Source of the DNA: Acinetobacter calcoaceticus
GTDB taxonomy: Bacteria; Pseudomonadota; Gammaproteobacteria; Pseudomonadales; Moraxellaceae
Direction of reading: 5' to 3'
Length of the DNA stretch: 64,000 nt
NCBI RefSeq assembly: GCF_004345325.1
Contig: NZ_SLVJ01000008.1
Span: forward strand, 1-64,000
Shown here piece by piece: positions 1 to 9,267 of this stretch. Below the pieces are notes generated by a model. The model saw only the letters and a list, made by a program, of their open reading frames with translations. It did no database searches and was not told where the DNA came from. The stretch's first letter is position 1; the number at the start of each line of letters is the position of its first letter. The position numbers were made by a program, and so were the translations under genes.

Positions 1-196
1 GTGTTCGCGCATTTATAAATACAACCACCTTTTTTATTTTTCAAGCTAAAATTATAATATTTTCAAAAACTTAACTCTTAAGTTGGCGCGTATGCATGAA
101 CGACCTCATATGTCGGTTGATGGTAAACCACCTAAATTTAAACAATTATAAGGGCTTTGGTTTTTCTACTCATTAACTCAATTAAATATGGGGGTA
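1..196 (+). other. Left edge, no complete gene; possible transposase tail
   Basis: No complete gene is visible. A short open frame ending at about 151 reads ERPHMSVDGK near its end, which resembles the C-terminal ERPH/RPHxxL..KTP segment of IS3-type transposases. It is only some 30 codons long and has no upstream partner inside the window. A decayed insertion-sequence tail is possible but weakly supported. Confidence 0.2.
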
Positions 197-439
197 TTAC
201 CGTCGAAATTTAGCTAATTTTTCTGTTTCTGAGTAGAGTTTTTCATTATCTTCATAATAAATAAACAAATATTCATATTTAACTAATTCTTTAATTAAAG
301 AGTACGTTTGTTGCTGAATTGAATCCGAATTTGGATTGATTTCTTGCCAAATTCGTTTTGGTTTAAATGCAAACATAAGTGGATCATTTTCTACAATTTT
401 TAGAAAATCCTCTTTGAAAGGATGATTGAACTCATTCAT
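197..439 (-). CDS. Hypothetical 80-residue protein divergent from XRE regulator
   Basis: An 80-residue acidic, tyrosine-rich soluble protein without signal peptide or membrane segment. I do not recognise the family. It starts with ATG and is transcribed away from the XRE regulator at 535. The roughly 95 bp between the two start codons hold an inverted repeat (466-496) that could serve both genes. The ribosome binding site is poor, and the gene could be a chance ORF in AT-rich DNA. Its normal-looking amino-acid composition and divergent placement make a small accessory protein of the restriction locus plausible. Confidence 0.45.
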   Translation of the reverse strand: MNEFNHPFKEDFLKIVENDPLMFAFKPKRIWQEINPNSDSIQQQTYSLIKELVKYEYLFIYYEDNEKLYSETEKLAKFRR

Positions 440-465
440 GAAGGCATACTTTTAATTTTTAAAAA

Positions 466-496
466 GAGGATTATAGTCCGTGGATCTTTAATCCTC
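466..496. promoter_or_regulatory. Inverted repeat, candidate XRE operator
   Basis: Perfect 8-bp arms GAGGATTA (466-473) and TAATCCTC (489-496) are separated by 15 bp. They lie in the short divergent region just upstream of the XRE regulator start at 535. Position and symmetry fit an autoregulatory operator. No binding motif for this regulator is known to me. Confidence 0.4.
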
Positions 497-534
497 AAAT
501 AGTGATAGTTCTGTTTTTTGAGCAATTGATTCAA

Positions 535-741
535 ATGACAGAATTAGCAATAGTGTTAGGTCAAAACATACGCAAAGCAAGGAAAGAGAAAGACCTTTCA
601 CAAGAAAAATTAGCATTGATGTGCGGACTTGATAGAAGCTATCTGGGGCGTATAGAAAGAGGAGAAGTAAATATAACGGTTTTGAAACTTTATGAAATAT
701 CGAAAGTTTTAGAGGTAGATATTCGAATACTACTTGTCTAA
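535..741 (+). CDS. XRE-family helix-turn-helix regulator of the restriction locus
   Basis: A 68-residue protein that is almost entirely one HTH_3 domain: LGQNIRKARKEKDLSQEKLA, then a recognition helix around GLDRSYLGRIERGEVN, then a hydrophobic dimerisation tail. Size and layout match controller (C) proteins and small XRE regulators next to restriction-modification genes, which delay or tune restriction expression. I chose the ATG at 535; a GTG at 502 would add 11 hydrophobic residues with no conserved role. It reads toward the hsd genes and lies beside an inverted repeat that may be its operator. Control of hsdRMS is inferred from position only. Confidence 0.75.
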   Translation: MTELAIVLGQNIRKARKEKDLSQEKLALMCGLDRSYLGRIERGEVNITVLKLYEISKVLEVDIRILLV

Positions 742-889
742 TTTATAGATATACGATTTTAGATTTACTAATTGTTAGTCTTTTGACCTATACAGATTTA
801 CATTTTTTTGATTATTTTTTAGATAAGAGTTTTAATTTTTGATAAGATTTTAGAGTGAGTACTTAAAAGTAAGTGACTATAAGATTTAT

Positions 890-1060
890 ATGGAAAATTC
901 AGTTAAAAAATATGGTGTTAAAATAGTTCCTCGTCCGAAAATAAAGGCTTCAAAAAAGCTTGATTTAACTGGAGAAGAGGGAGAGAAAATTATTGAATAT
1001 GAAACAAAGTTGCTTCTAATTCGCCATAAAAAAGTATTTGAGCGTTTGGCTGATTTATAG
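890..1060 (+). CDS. Small 56-residue ORF between XRE gene and hsdR
   Basis: An ATG-started frame of 56 codons with a strongly charged product: a basic N-terminus (VPRPKIKASKKL) and an amphipathic C-terminal helix ending FERLADL. The reading is free of rare stretches and ends 74 bp before the hsdR start. It has no recognisable domain, signal or membrane segment. It could be a small accessory or antitoxin-like protein co-transcribed with the restriction genes. The ribosome binding site is weak. I cannot assign a function. Confidence 0.45.
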   Translation: MENSVKKYGVKIVPRPKIKASKKLDLTGEEGEKIIEYETKLLLIRHKKVFERLADL

Positions 1061-1134
1061 GTTATATAAATAGTTATTGTTTGATTTGCATTATAAGTTT
1101 AGGCAACTGTGAACTGGGAAACTAGTTACTACTT

Positions 1135-4100
1135 TTGAAGTTATACAAGAATGAGAGACTTAACGTGACACCTGAATCGAAAAATTTTGGTTTTTTAGCT
1201 GAGTATGATCCCTTATTCGTTGAATTGGCTGGGGCAGCAGAAAGGGCCTTTTATAGTGATCCTAATACAACATTGATTAAACTTCGTCAGTTGGGTGAGG
1301 CTATTGCACAGCATATGGCGCTAACACTTGGTATTGAATTTAATGAGCAAACCACACAGGCTGACTTAATTTATAAGTTAAGTGGTGAGCTGAGGTTAGA
1401 TAAAGTTGTCCGTGATTTATTCCATACTTTAAGGATTGAGGGTAACAAAGCTAATCACCAATTTAAGACCAAACATAAAGAAGCTGTTAGTGGTTTGGTT
1501 GTAGCGCGCAATTTAGCAATTTGGTTCCATCGATCTTTTGGTAAGGCTGGGCCAGATTTTAAACCAACACCTTTTGTTCCTCCTGTTGATCCTAGTTTAC
1601 AGTTACGTGAGTTGCAGGCAGAAATATCTAAATTAAAAAATGACTTAGAAGCTACTAATGTTCAGGTGGATTCTAGTCAGCAGTTGAATGATTTAATTGC
1701 TAAAGAAAAGGCAGAATTTAAAGCATTAGCCTTAGCAATGGATGAAGCTGCTCAAAAATTTGCTACTCAAGCTAAAGCACATGAAGATGCGCTTGCAAAA
1801 CAAAAACGAGAATATGAAGACAAAGTTAAGGAATTACATCAACAACTTTCACATCAAAATGAAAAAGAAGTTTCTGTCAAACGACAACAGATTGGTCGTA
1901 ATGCAAGAACAGCAAGTCAATCTATTGTATTAGATGAAAGATTAACTCGTATTTTAATTGATCAGCAGCTACAAGAGGCGGGTTGGGAAACAGATACACA
2001 AGAACTAGATTATCGTAAAGGTGCCCGTCCTAAAAAAGGGCGAAATATGGCAATTGCTGAATGGCCGATGCGAGGAAATATTAAAGGTGAACGTGCTGAT
2101 TATGTGTTGTTTTCAGGATTAACGCCAATTGCTGTGGTTGAGGCAAAAAAAGAAAATCTTAATGTGGCTGGTGCTATCACTCAAGCTGAACGGTACAGTC
2201 GTGGAATAACTATTGAAGCTCCATTACAAGGTGCTTGGTTGCTTGAAGGACTATCACAACCTTGGTCTGATGGTGTTGTTAGCTTCTATCGTATTCCATT
2301 TGCATATTCTTGTAATGGTCGCGAGTATTTCAAACAGTCAGCAGAGCAGTCTGGAACTTGGTTTAGAGATATACGAAGTTTGAGTAACATTAAACGTCCA
2401 TTACAATCCTTTCATAGTCCAGAAGGTTTATTAGATATTCTCAAACGAAGTAAAGAAGAGGCACAGCAAAAATTAAAAGATGAGCCATTTGGATATCTAA
2501 AAGTTCGTGACTATCAACAAAAAGCAATTATTGCAGTTGAAAAGGCTTTGTCTCAAGGTGCTCATTCAGCTCTCTTAGCGATGGCAACAGGGACTGGGAA
2601 AACAAGAACAATCATTGGGTTAATGTATCGTTTCTTAAAAGTAGAAAGATTTAAACGTATTTTATTTCTAGTAGATCGTAAGGTATTAGGACAGCAAGCT
2701 CTTGATACATTCAATGAAGCACCATTAGAGCAAAACTACACGTTATCTAAAATTTATAATGTAGCTGAGCTGGGTGATATGACTGCTGAGGCAGAAACAC
2801 GTGTGCAAGTGGCAACGGTGCAGGCAATGGTCAATCGCATATTTAAGAGTGATAACCCACCTCCAGTTGACCAATTCGATTGTATTATTGTGGATGAAGC
2901 CCATCGAGGGTATGCCCTAGATCAGGAAATGACTGAAGGCGAAATCGCAACTCGTGATGCGGCTCAATATTTATCTAGCTATCGAAGAGTGTTGGACTAT
3001 TTTGATGCAGTCAAAGTGGGGCTAACCGCAACACCAGCAAAACATACTAGCGAGATTTTTGGTAAACCCGTTTATACCTACTCTTATCGTGAAGCAGTTG
3101 CAGAAGATTGGTTGATCGATCATGAAGCTCCAATCCGTTATGAAACATTGCTGACCCAAAATGGGATTAAATTTACCAAGGGTGAAATGGTTAGTACGAT
3201 CAATACACAAACAGGCTCAATCGAAAGTGCTGAATTAGCCGATGAGGTCAGTTTCGAAATTGATGCTTTTAACCGTCAAGTGATTACTAAAAACTTTAAT
3301 AGAGTGATCTGCGAACAATTAGCCCAAGAAATTGATCCGTTTGGTGATGAGAAAACCATGATCTTCTGTGCGACGGATGCTCATGCTGATATGGTAGTGA
3401 ATCTTTTAGGGAAAGCATTTAAAGAGCTTTACAATGGGGAATATAATCAAGCCGCAGTTGCCAAGATTACAGGTAAAAGTGATAAGGTTGACCAGTTGAT
3501 TCGCCAGTATAAAAATGAGCGATATCCAAGTATTGCAGTTACTGTTGATTTACTTACTACAGGGATTGACGTCCCAAAAATTTGTAATCTTGTGTTCATG
3601 CGCCGAGTGAAGTCTCGTATTTTGTATGAACAAATGATTGGTCGTGCGACTCGTCGTTGCGATGAGATTGGTAAAACTGTTTTCCGTATCTATGATCCTG
3701 TGGATATTTATGCCGCTTTGCAGGATGTAAATACCATGAAGCCATTAGTCAAAGATCCAAATGTAACTCTAGAGCAACTTGTTGATGAGTTAACTGATCC
3801 TGAACTGTTGGGTATAGCTTTAAGTAATCCCGGAGAGCAGGAAGGGGAAACACATGCGGATGTTGTTCTTAGTCAACTTAGTCAAAAATTAATGAGAGTT
3901 CTACGTAAAGCTGAGAAAAAGGCAGAGAATAAGCCATTATTGAAGCAGAAGTTGAATGAATTGCAGCAACAATGGGGTGTTGAGCCTAAGACACTTCATA
4001 AGCATTTACATGATTTAGGTCCTAAAAAAGCCGCTGAATTTATGATACAGCACTCAGGTTTGGTCAATCAGTTAGCTAGTGTTGATGAACTTATCGGCTC

Positions 4101-4680
4101 TGATAAAAAACCGATTATTTCAGAGCATCAAGATGAGTTGGTCAATCGAGAACAGACTTATGGGGCAAATCAAAAACCTGAAGATTATCTAGATCAATTT
4201 AATCATTTCATTAAAGAACAGTTAAATCTGTCCGTTGCTTTGGGCGTAGTAGTGAATAGACCTAAAGATTTAACCCGAGAACAATTAAAAGAAGTGAAGC
4301 TGTTGTTGGACGGCAACGGGTATAATGAGGCCAATTTGCGTAGTGCCGTTCTTCAGCAAACCAATCAAGATATTGCAGCGAGTATTGTTGGGCATATACG
4401 TCGAGCAGCTTTAGGTGAGGCGTTAATTCCATTTGAACAACGTGTAATGCAAGGAATGCAGCGAATTTATGCTATGCATCCTTGGACATTAGCCCAACGT
4501 AAATGGCTGGAACGTTTAGCAAAACAACTTGTACATGAAGTCATTATTGACCGTGAGTTTGTTAATAACCGCTTTAGTGATCAGGGCGGTGCGAAGCAGA
4601 TGGACAAAGTATTAGGCAATCAGCTCGATACTGTTTTAGATCAATTAAGTGAAGCCATTTGGCTTTCGCAAAGTGCGTAA
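1135..4680 (+). CDS. hsdR: Type I restriction enzyme, R (motor/nuclease) subunit
   Basis: An 1181-residue HsdR, the usual size for the EcoKI-like branch. The N-terminal part resembles a DUF4145-like helical domain (SDPNTTLIKLRQLGEAIAQ). A coiled coil follows at about 160-255, then a PD-(D/E)XK nuclease with D..EAKK near residue 335. The SF2 translocase has Walker A MATGTGKT near 483, DEAH near 587 and motif VI IGRATRR. It cleaves unmodified DNA after ATP-driven translocation in complex with HsdM and HsdS. The annotated start is TTG at 1135, with no strong Shine-Dalgarno sequence, so the start is uncertain. hsdM begins 20 bp after the stop. The frame is intact with no missing motif. Confidence 0.95.
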   Translation: MKLYKNERLNVTPESKNFGFLAEYDPLFVELAGAAERAFYSDPNTTLIKLRQLGEAIAQHMALTLGIEFNEQTTQADLIYKLSGELRLDKVVRDLFHTLRIEGNKANHQFKTKHKEAVSGLVVARNLAIWFHRSFGKAGPDFKPTPFVPPVDPSLQLRELQAEISKLKNDLEATNVQVDSSQQLNDLIAKEKAEFKALALAMDEAAQKFATQAKAHEDALAKQKREYEDKVKELHQQLSHQNEKEVSVKRQQIGRNARTASQSIVLDERLTRILIDQQLQEAGWETDTQELDYRKGARPKKGRNMAIAEWPMRGNIKGERADYVLFSGLTPIAVVEAKKENLNVAGAITQAERYSRGITIEAPLQGAWLLEGLSQPWSDGVVSFYRIPFAYSCNGREYFKQSAEQSGTWFRDIRSLSNIKRPLQSFHSPEGLLDILKRSKEEAQQKLKDEPFGYLKVRDYQQKAIIAVEKALSQGAHSALLAMATGTGKTRTIIGLMYRFLKVERFKRILFLVDRKVLGQQALDTFNEAPLEQNYTLSKIYNVAELGDMTAEAETRVQVATVQAMVNRIFKSDNPPPVDQFDCIIVDEAHRGYALDQEMTEGEIATRDAAQYLSSYRRVLDYFDAVKVGLTATPAKHTSEIFGKPVYTYSYREAVAEDWLIDHEAPIRYETLLTQNGIKFTKGEMVSTINTQTGSIESAELADEVSFEIDAFNRQVITKNFNRVICEQLAQEIDPFGDEKTMIFCATDAHADMVVNLLGKAFKELYNGEYNQAAVAKITGKSDKVDQLIRQYKNERYPSIAVTVDLLTTGIDVPKICNLVFMRRVKSRILYEQMIGRATRRCDEIGKTVFRIYDPVDIYAALQDVNTMKPLVKDPNVTLEQLVDELTDPELLGIALSNPGEQEGETHADVVLSQLSQKLMRVLRKAEKKAENKPLLKQKLNELQQQWGVEPKTLHKHLHDLGPKKAAEFMIQHSGLVNQLASVDELIGSDKKPIISEHQDELVNREQTYGANQKPEDYLDQFNHFIKEQLNLSVALGVVVNRPKDLTREQLKEVKLLLDGNGYNEANLRSAVLQQTNQDIAASIVGHIRRAALGEALIPFEQRVMQGMQRIYAMHPWTLAQRKWLERLAKQLVHEVIIDREFVNNRFSDQGGAKQMDKVLGNQLDTVLDQLSEAIWLSQSA

Positions 4681-4700
4681 TTTTTTAATTTGGATTGACC

Positions 4701-6266
4701 ATGACAAATAATGATATTGTTCAAAAACTTTGGAATCTGTGTGATGTATTGCGCGATGACGGCATTAATTACTCAGATTATGTGACTGAACTGGTTTTAT
4801 TATTATTTATTAAAATGGTTCATGAGAATACTGAAGCTGGTACTTTAAAGAGCCATCCTTTACCTGAAGGATGTCGTTGGGAGGATTTAAAAGGAAAATC
4901 TGGTTTAAATCTACTGAATGATTACAAGCGCATTCTATTGAGCCTATCAACTGGTAAAGACCATGATGGAAAACAGATTCATGAAGACCCTCTAATTTCT
5001 GCTATATATGCAGATGCTCAGACACGTTTGCGAGAGCCACGCCATTTAGAACAAATGATTAAGACACTAGATCAGATTGATTGGTTTAGTGCCACGAAAG
5101 ATGGTCTAGGGGATTTATATGAAGGTTTGTTAGAGAAGAATGCATCTGAAACAAAATCTGGCGCAGGACAATACTTTACTCCGCGTCCATTAATTAACAG
5201 CATGGTTCGTTGTTTAAAACCACACGCTGGAGAAATAATCCAAGACCCTGCTGCGGGGACTGCTGGATTTTTAATTGCCGCCGACCAATATATTAAAGAA
5301 CAGACAGATGATCTATTTGATTTAACTGCACAGCAACAAGCATTCCAAAAAAATAAGGCTTTTGTGGGTGTGGAGCTTGTCCCAAGTACGCGTCGTTTAG
5401 CTTTAATGAATTGCTTGCTGCATGGCATGGAAGGTGATGATGAAGGTGTGATTCACCTTGGGAACTCTCTAGGTCAAATTGGAGCAAACTTGCCGAAAGT
5501 AGATGTAATCTTGGCGAACCCTCCATTTGGTACATCAAAGGGTGGTGAAGCCAGTATTACTCGTGATGATTTAACCTACCCAACGAGTAATAAACAATTA
5601 GCATTCTTACAACACATTTATCGTGGTTTAAAACCGGGGGGGCGAGCAGCAGTAGTTCTTCCTGATAACGTTCTATTCGAAGCAAATACAGGTACAGATA
5701 TTCGTCGTGACTTGATGAATAAATGTAATCTACATACGATTTTACGTTTACCAACAGGAATTTTTTACGCACAAGGTGTAAAAACGAATGTGTTGTTTTT
5801 TACTAAAGGTAGTTCTGAAGACAAATACCAAGAAGAGAATTGTACTAAGCAAGTTTGGGTCTATGATTTGCGCACAAATATGCCAAGTTTTGGTAAACGT
5901 ACACCATTTACAGAGCAATATTTAAAGTCATTTGAAGATGTGTATGGTGATGATCCTAAAGGTACTAGTCCAAGACTAGAAGGTGAATATAGTTTTGATG
6001 CTTTATCAGTAGAGTTAGCAAATGATGATGCAAACCGAAATGTAGATAAAGAGTTAGCTCATAGCCGTTGGCGTTGTTTTAGCCGTGAGTGGATTGCTGA
6101 GAATAAAAGTGATTCATTAGATATTAGTTGGCTTAAAGATAAAGACAGTGTGGATGCTACTAATTTGCCTGAACCAGAGATTTTGGCGATGGAGGCTAAA
6201 GAAAAGCTTGGAGCTGCATTGGTGGAGCTAGATTTACTATTAGCTGCGTTACAAGGAGCTAAGTAA
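4701..6266 (+). CDS. hsdM: Type I DNA adenine methyltransferase subunit M
   Basis: A 521-residue N6-adenine methyltransferase. It has an N-terminal helical HsdM_N domain, the SAM-binding motif I DPAAGTAGF near residue 182, and the catalytic motif IV NPPFG near 273. With HsdS it methylates the recognition site and protects host DNA; with HsdR it forms the restriction complex. I start it at the ATG at 4701; a TTG at 4695 would add two residues. Its stop codon overlaps the hsdS start (TAATG at 6264-6268), so the two are translationally coupled, as is common for subunits needed in fixed ratio. Confidence 0.96.
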   Translation: MTNNDIVQKLWNLCDVLRDDGINYSDYVTELVLLLFIKMVHENTEAGTLKSHPLPEGCRWEDLKGKSGLNLLNDYKRILLSLSTGKDHDGKQIHEDPLISAIYADAQTRLREPRHLEQMIKTLDQIDWFSATKDGLGDLYEGLLEKNASETKSGAGQYFTPRPLINSMVRCLKPHAGEIIQDPAAGTAGFLIAADQYIKEQTDDLFDLTAQQQAFQKNKAFVGVELVPSTRRLALMNCLLHGMEGDDEGVIHLGNSLGQIGANLPKVDVILANPPFGTSKGGEASITRDDLTYPTSNKQLAFLQHIYRGLKPGGRAAVVLPDNVLFEANTGTDIRRDLMNKCNLHTILRLPTGIFYAQGVKTNVLFFTKGSSEDKYQEENCTKQVWVYDLRTNMPSFGKRTPFTEQYLKSFEDVYGDDPKGTSPRLEGEYSFDALSVELANDDANRNVDKELAHSRWRCFSREWIAENKSDSLDISWLKDKDSVDATNLPEPEILAMEAKEKLGAALVELDLLLAALQGAK

Positions 6267-7624
6267 TGAGTGGCGGAAAGATTCCAACTCAATGGATGAA
6301 AACTGATTTAGATAATGTTCTTTTATCTATTATGGGTGGTGGAACACCGAGTAAAGCTAACTCTAATTATTATCAAGGTGATATACCTTGGATGAGTGTT
6401 AAGGACATGAATAAAAATGTCCTAGAAGATACAATTGATCATATTTCTCAAGATGCTGTAGACAATAGCAGTACCAATGTTATTCCTGCTGGAGTTCCTA
6501 TCATTGCTACTAGGATGAGCTTGGGGAAAATTGTTGTAGCTAATTTTGATACCGCAATTAATCAAGATTTAAAAGCATTATTTCTGCCTAAGAATATCGA
6601 CCGAAATTACTTGATATGGTGGTATCGCTCTATAGCTCGAGATATAGAAAGTCTTGGAACTGGTACTACTGTGAAGGGAGTTCGATTAGAGGTTCTCAGA
6701 GAGTTACAGTTTCCAGTAGCTCCACTAGCTGAACAACAAGTTATTGCAGACAAGCTTGATATCTTACTGGCTCAAGTAGAAAGCATCAAAGCTCGTTTAG
6801 AACGTATCCCTGAGATTTTTAAACAATTCCGTCAGTCTGTGCTTGCTGCTGCTGTTAGTGGAAAGTTGACTGAGGAATGGGATGTACAAGATTGCTTATT
6901 ATCGGATGTTGTAGAGTTTCAAAATGGTTATGCTTTTAAGAGTGAGTGGTTTTCTGATGCTGGTGCTTACCAAGTCATAAAGCTTGGGAACATTCGTGAC
7001 GGTCGGTTATTTATTGAGAATGCACCTGCTTATGTTGATAGAAAAATTGGGCAAGAGTTTGAGCGGTTTAAACCAAATGTTGGAGATACTTTGATTAGTA
7101 TGACTGGCACTAGATTTAAACAAGATTATGGGTTTGGCTGCCTAGTAGAAACAGATCAAGATATTCTCATAAATCAGCGAGTAGGCAGATTAATTCCTAT
7201 TCGAGAAAAAATAACACCAGAGTTTCTTAATCTCTTTATAAGATCAGAGCAGTTTAGAAGACAATTTTTTCAGGGTGAAACTGGTGGTGTGAATCAAGGT
7301 AATGTGGGTTCAAAGCACATAATGTCTTTATCTATTAAAGTCCCACGAATTGAGATTCAAATTGAAGTAGTAAATAAGGTTATTAAAGCGTTAAATGCTG
7401 TAACTGTAATAGAAAGGCAAGCCGAATTAGCTTTAGAACGAGTAAACAATCTCACTCAATCTATCCTTGCAAAAGCATTTCGGGGAGAACTTACTGCTGA
7501 ATGGCATGAGGCTAATCCAGAGTTAATCAGTGGTGATAACAGTGCTGAAGCATTGTTGGGCAGAATTAAAGCAGAACGTGAATTAGCTAAACCTGCTACA
7601 AAGCGTGGTCGAGGTAAAGCATAA
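6266..7624 (+). CDS. hsdS: Type I restriction specificity subunit S
   Basis: A 452-residue HsdS with two target recognition domains. The first runs from about residue 10 (IMGGGTPSKANSNYYQGDIP) and the second from about 210 (VVEFQNGYAFKSEW). Each is followed by a conserved helical spacer (FRQSVLAAAVSGKLTEEW and TQSILAKAFRGELTAEW). Two different TRDs imply a bipartite recognition sequence. The start overlaps the hsdM stop and the stop overlaps the next ATG, both as TAATG. TRDs of this family are swapped readily between strains, so specificity cannot be read from the sequence. Confidence 0.95.
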   Translation: MSGGKIPTQWMKTDLDNVLLSIMGGGTPSKANSNYYQGDIPWMSVKDMNKNVLEDTIDHISQDAVDNSSTNVIPAGVPIIATRMSLGKIVVANFDTAINQDLKALFLPKNIDRNYLIWWYRSIARDIESLGTGTTVKGVRLEVLRELQFPVAPLAEQQVIADKLDILLAQVESIKARLERIPEIFKQFRQSVLAAAVSGKLTEEWDVQDCLLSDVVEFQNGYAFKSEWFSDAGAYQVIKLGNIRDGRLFIENAPAYVDRKIGQEFERFKPNVGDTLISMTGTRFKQDYGFGCLVETDQDILINQRVGRLIPIREKITPEFLNLFIRSEQFRRQFFQGETGGVNQGNVGSKHIMSLSIKVPRIEIQIEVVNKVIKALNAVTVIERQAELALERVNNLTQSILAKAFRGELTAEWHEANPELISGDNSAEALLGRIKAERELAKPATKRGRGKA

Positions 7625-9267
7625 TGCGTTTACTTTCTTTAGAGCTTATTGGGCAATATAAGGGCTTAAAAGATCAGTATTTTGATTTTCGAAATACTGA
7701 GGGGAATATTCTTGCTTTGATTGGTCTGAATGGTTCTGGAAAGTCTCAGCTTCTTGAACTAATTGCAGAAACTTTTGCTTATTTAGAACGAAAGCAACGT
7801 GAGGATTTTATTACTCGTACTCCATTACCATTTGGGGTAAATACTCAGTATTCAATAAAACATCAGAACCAAACTGAAGACTTGATTCTGGTGAATATTG
7901 ATAAACAAGGTAATGTAAATTCCTATAAAATAACAGAAGATGGCGAACGGCATCCATTGCTTTTGGGGGCTATTTTACCTGATTTTATTGTGGGTTATGC
8001 CTCTGGATTGAATGAAAATCTTCAGCGTGCTTTTATGAAAAATTCATTACAGTACTTTGAAATTAAAAGAATAAGTGCGCAGCGTCAAAAGTTGTTGGCT
8101 AATGATCTTAATGAAGAACAAATTTCTGATATTAATCAAAAATATCTTAAAAAATATCCTCATATATTCGATAATCTTTACTCTGAAGATTACGATCAAG
8201 AGAACTATTTAAGCCTTAGAGAAGTTAACCTACAGCCAAGTAATCTTATATATCTAGATTACGATAGCACTAGCCTTTTGTTGTTGAGTCTAATCCTATT
8301 ACCTTTAGAAAAAGTTGAACAGATATTTGGTGAGCTAGGCTTTAAATATCCTATAAAGGCTAAGATTTATTATGATTTGAGATCAGGGGTTATTGATACA
8401 GATGCGATCCGTGATGTAAAAATGCTTGTACGGTCTGTTGGGGAAAATAATATAGTTCCTATTGGAAATAGAACGACTAACGACCAATATGATCAATATG
8501 AGTTAAATTTTCTAGCGGGTATAATTGAGCTTGATTTTAGTAATTCGAGTATTTTGAATAGTTTACGAGAAGCTAATTATCATGATCCTAGATCGTTTTT
8601 CCTAAGATTATTAAAATTACAACAATTAGGGAATAAAAAGTGGCCGATTACCAATAGAAGAAAGTTAGCTAAAGATGACTTTATTGAAACAGTCAAGACA
8701 CCTTTGAAAACTCAGTTGCCTTTAAGCGTGGTTGAGCTGAAATTCTTGAATAATAAGAATCAGAAAGTATGTTTTGATGATCTTTCTGATGGTGAAGCTC
8801 AACTTATGCTGGTGTTAGCAGCTTCAACTATTTTTGGTATCGGGCAGTCTCTCTTTCTATTTGATGAACCGGAAACACATCTTAATCCGTCATGGCGAAC
8901 TTATTTCCACACCTATCTTGAAAATGCCTTGAACATAAATGAGGAAGATGCAAAAGATTCTCAAATATTTTTATCAACACATTCTCCATTTATGATTTCT
9001 TCACTTAAAAAAGAGAATGTCTTTTTTTTCGAAAGAAATGAAAATGGACTTATTGATTTAAAATCTGTTAATGAAGAAACCTATGGGGCTTCCTTTGATG
9101 TGATTATTAAAAGGTACTTCAGACTGAGGTCTTTGATTTCTCATAGTGTTATTGATGAAATACGTGAGCAATTGGAACATGGTGATGCTCATGCAAAACA
9201 ATGGATTGAAGACAATTTGGGTCTTTCAGCTGAACGTGCATATTTGATTAAGAAACTGAGTAGTTAA
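7624..9267 (+). CDS. AAA-family ATPase, PtuA-like, in the restriction operon
   Basis: A 547-residue ABC/SMC-like ATPase. Walker A GLNGSGKS lies at 34-41, a DGEAQLML signature-like segment near 390, Walker B LFLFDEPETHLNP near 410, and an H-loop STHSP near 450. There is no TOPRIM domain at the C-terminus, unlike OLD nucleases, which fits PtuA of Septu or the ATPases found beside restriction systems. It overlaps the hsdS stop as TAATG and its own stop touches the start of the HNH-type gene downstream. In Septu the ATPase complexes with and controls the HNH nuclease. An active role in restriction of the same phages is inference. Confidence 0.8.
   Translation: MRLLSLELIGQYKGLKDQYFDFRNTEGNILALIGLNGSGKSQLLELIAETFAYLERKQREDFITRTPLPFGVNTQYSIKHQNQTEDLILVNIDKQGNVNSYKITEDGERHPLLLGAILPDFIVGYASGLNENLQRAFMKNSLQYFEIKRISAQRQKLLANDLNEEQISDINQKYLKKYPHIFDNLYSEDYDQENYLSLREVNLQPSNLIYLDYDSTSLLLLSLILLPLEKVEQIFGELGFKYPIKAKIYYDLRSGVIDTDAIRDVKMLVRSVGENNIVPIGNRTTNDQYDQYELNFLAGIIELDFSNSSILNSLREANYHDPRSFFLRLLKLQQLGNKKWPITNRRKLAKDDFIETVKTPLKTQLPLSVVELKFLNNKNQKVCFDDLSDGEAQLMLVLAASTIFGIGQSLFLFDEPETHLNPSWRTYFHTYLENALNINEEDAKDSQIFLSTHSPFMISSLKKENVFFFERNENGLIDLKSVNEETYGASFDVIIKRYFRLRSLISHSVIDEIREQLEHGDAHAKQWIEDNLGLSAERAYLIKKLSS

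Noticed and set aside
5072..5772. Three - strand ORFs inside hsdM
   Set aside because: They run antisense through the SAM and NPPF motifs of an intact methyltransferase.
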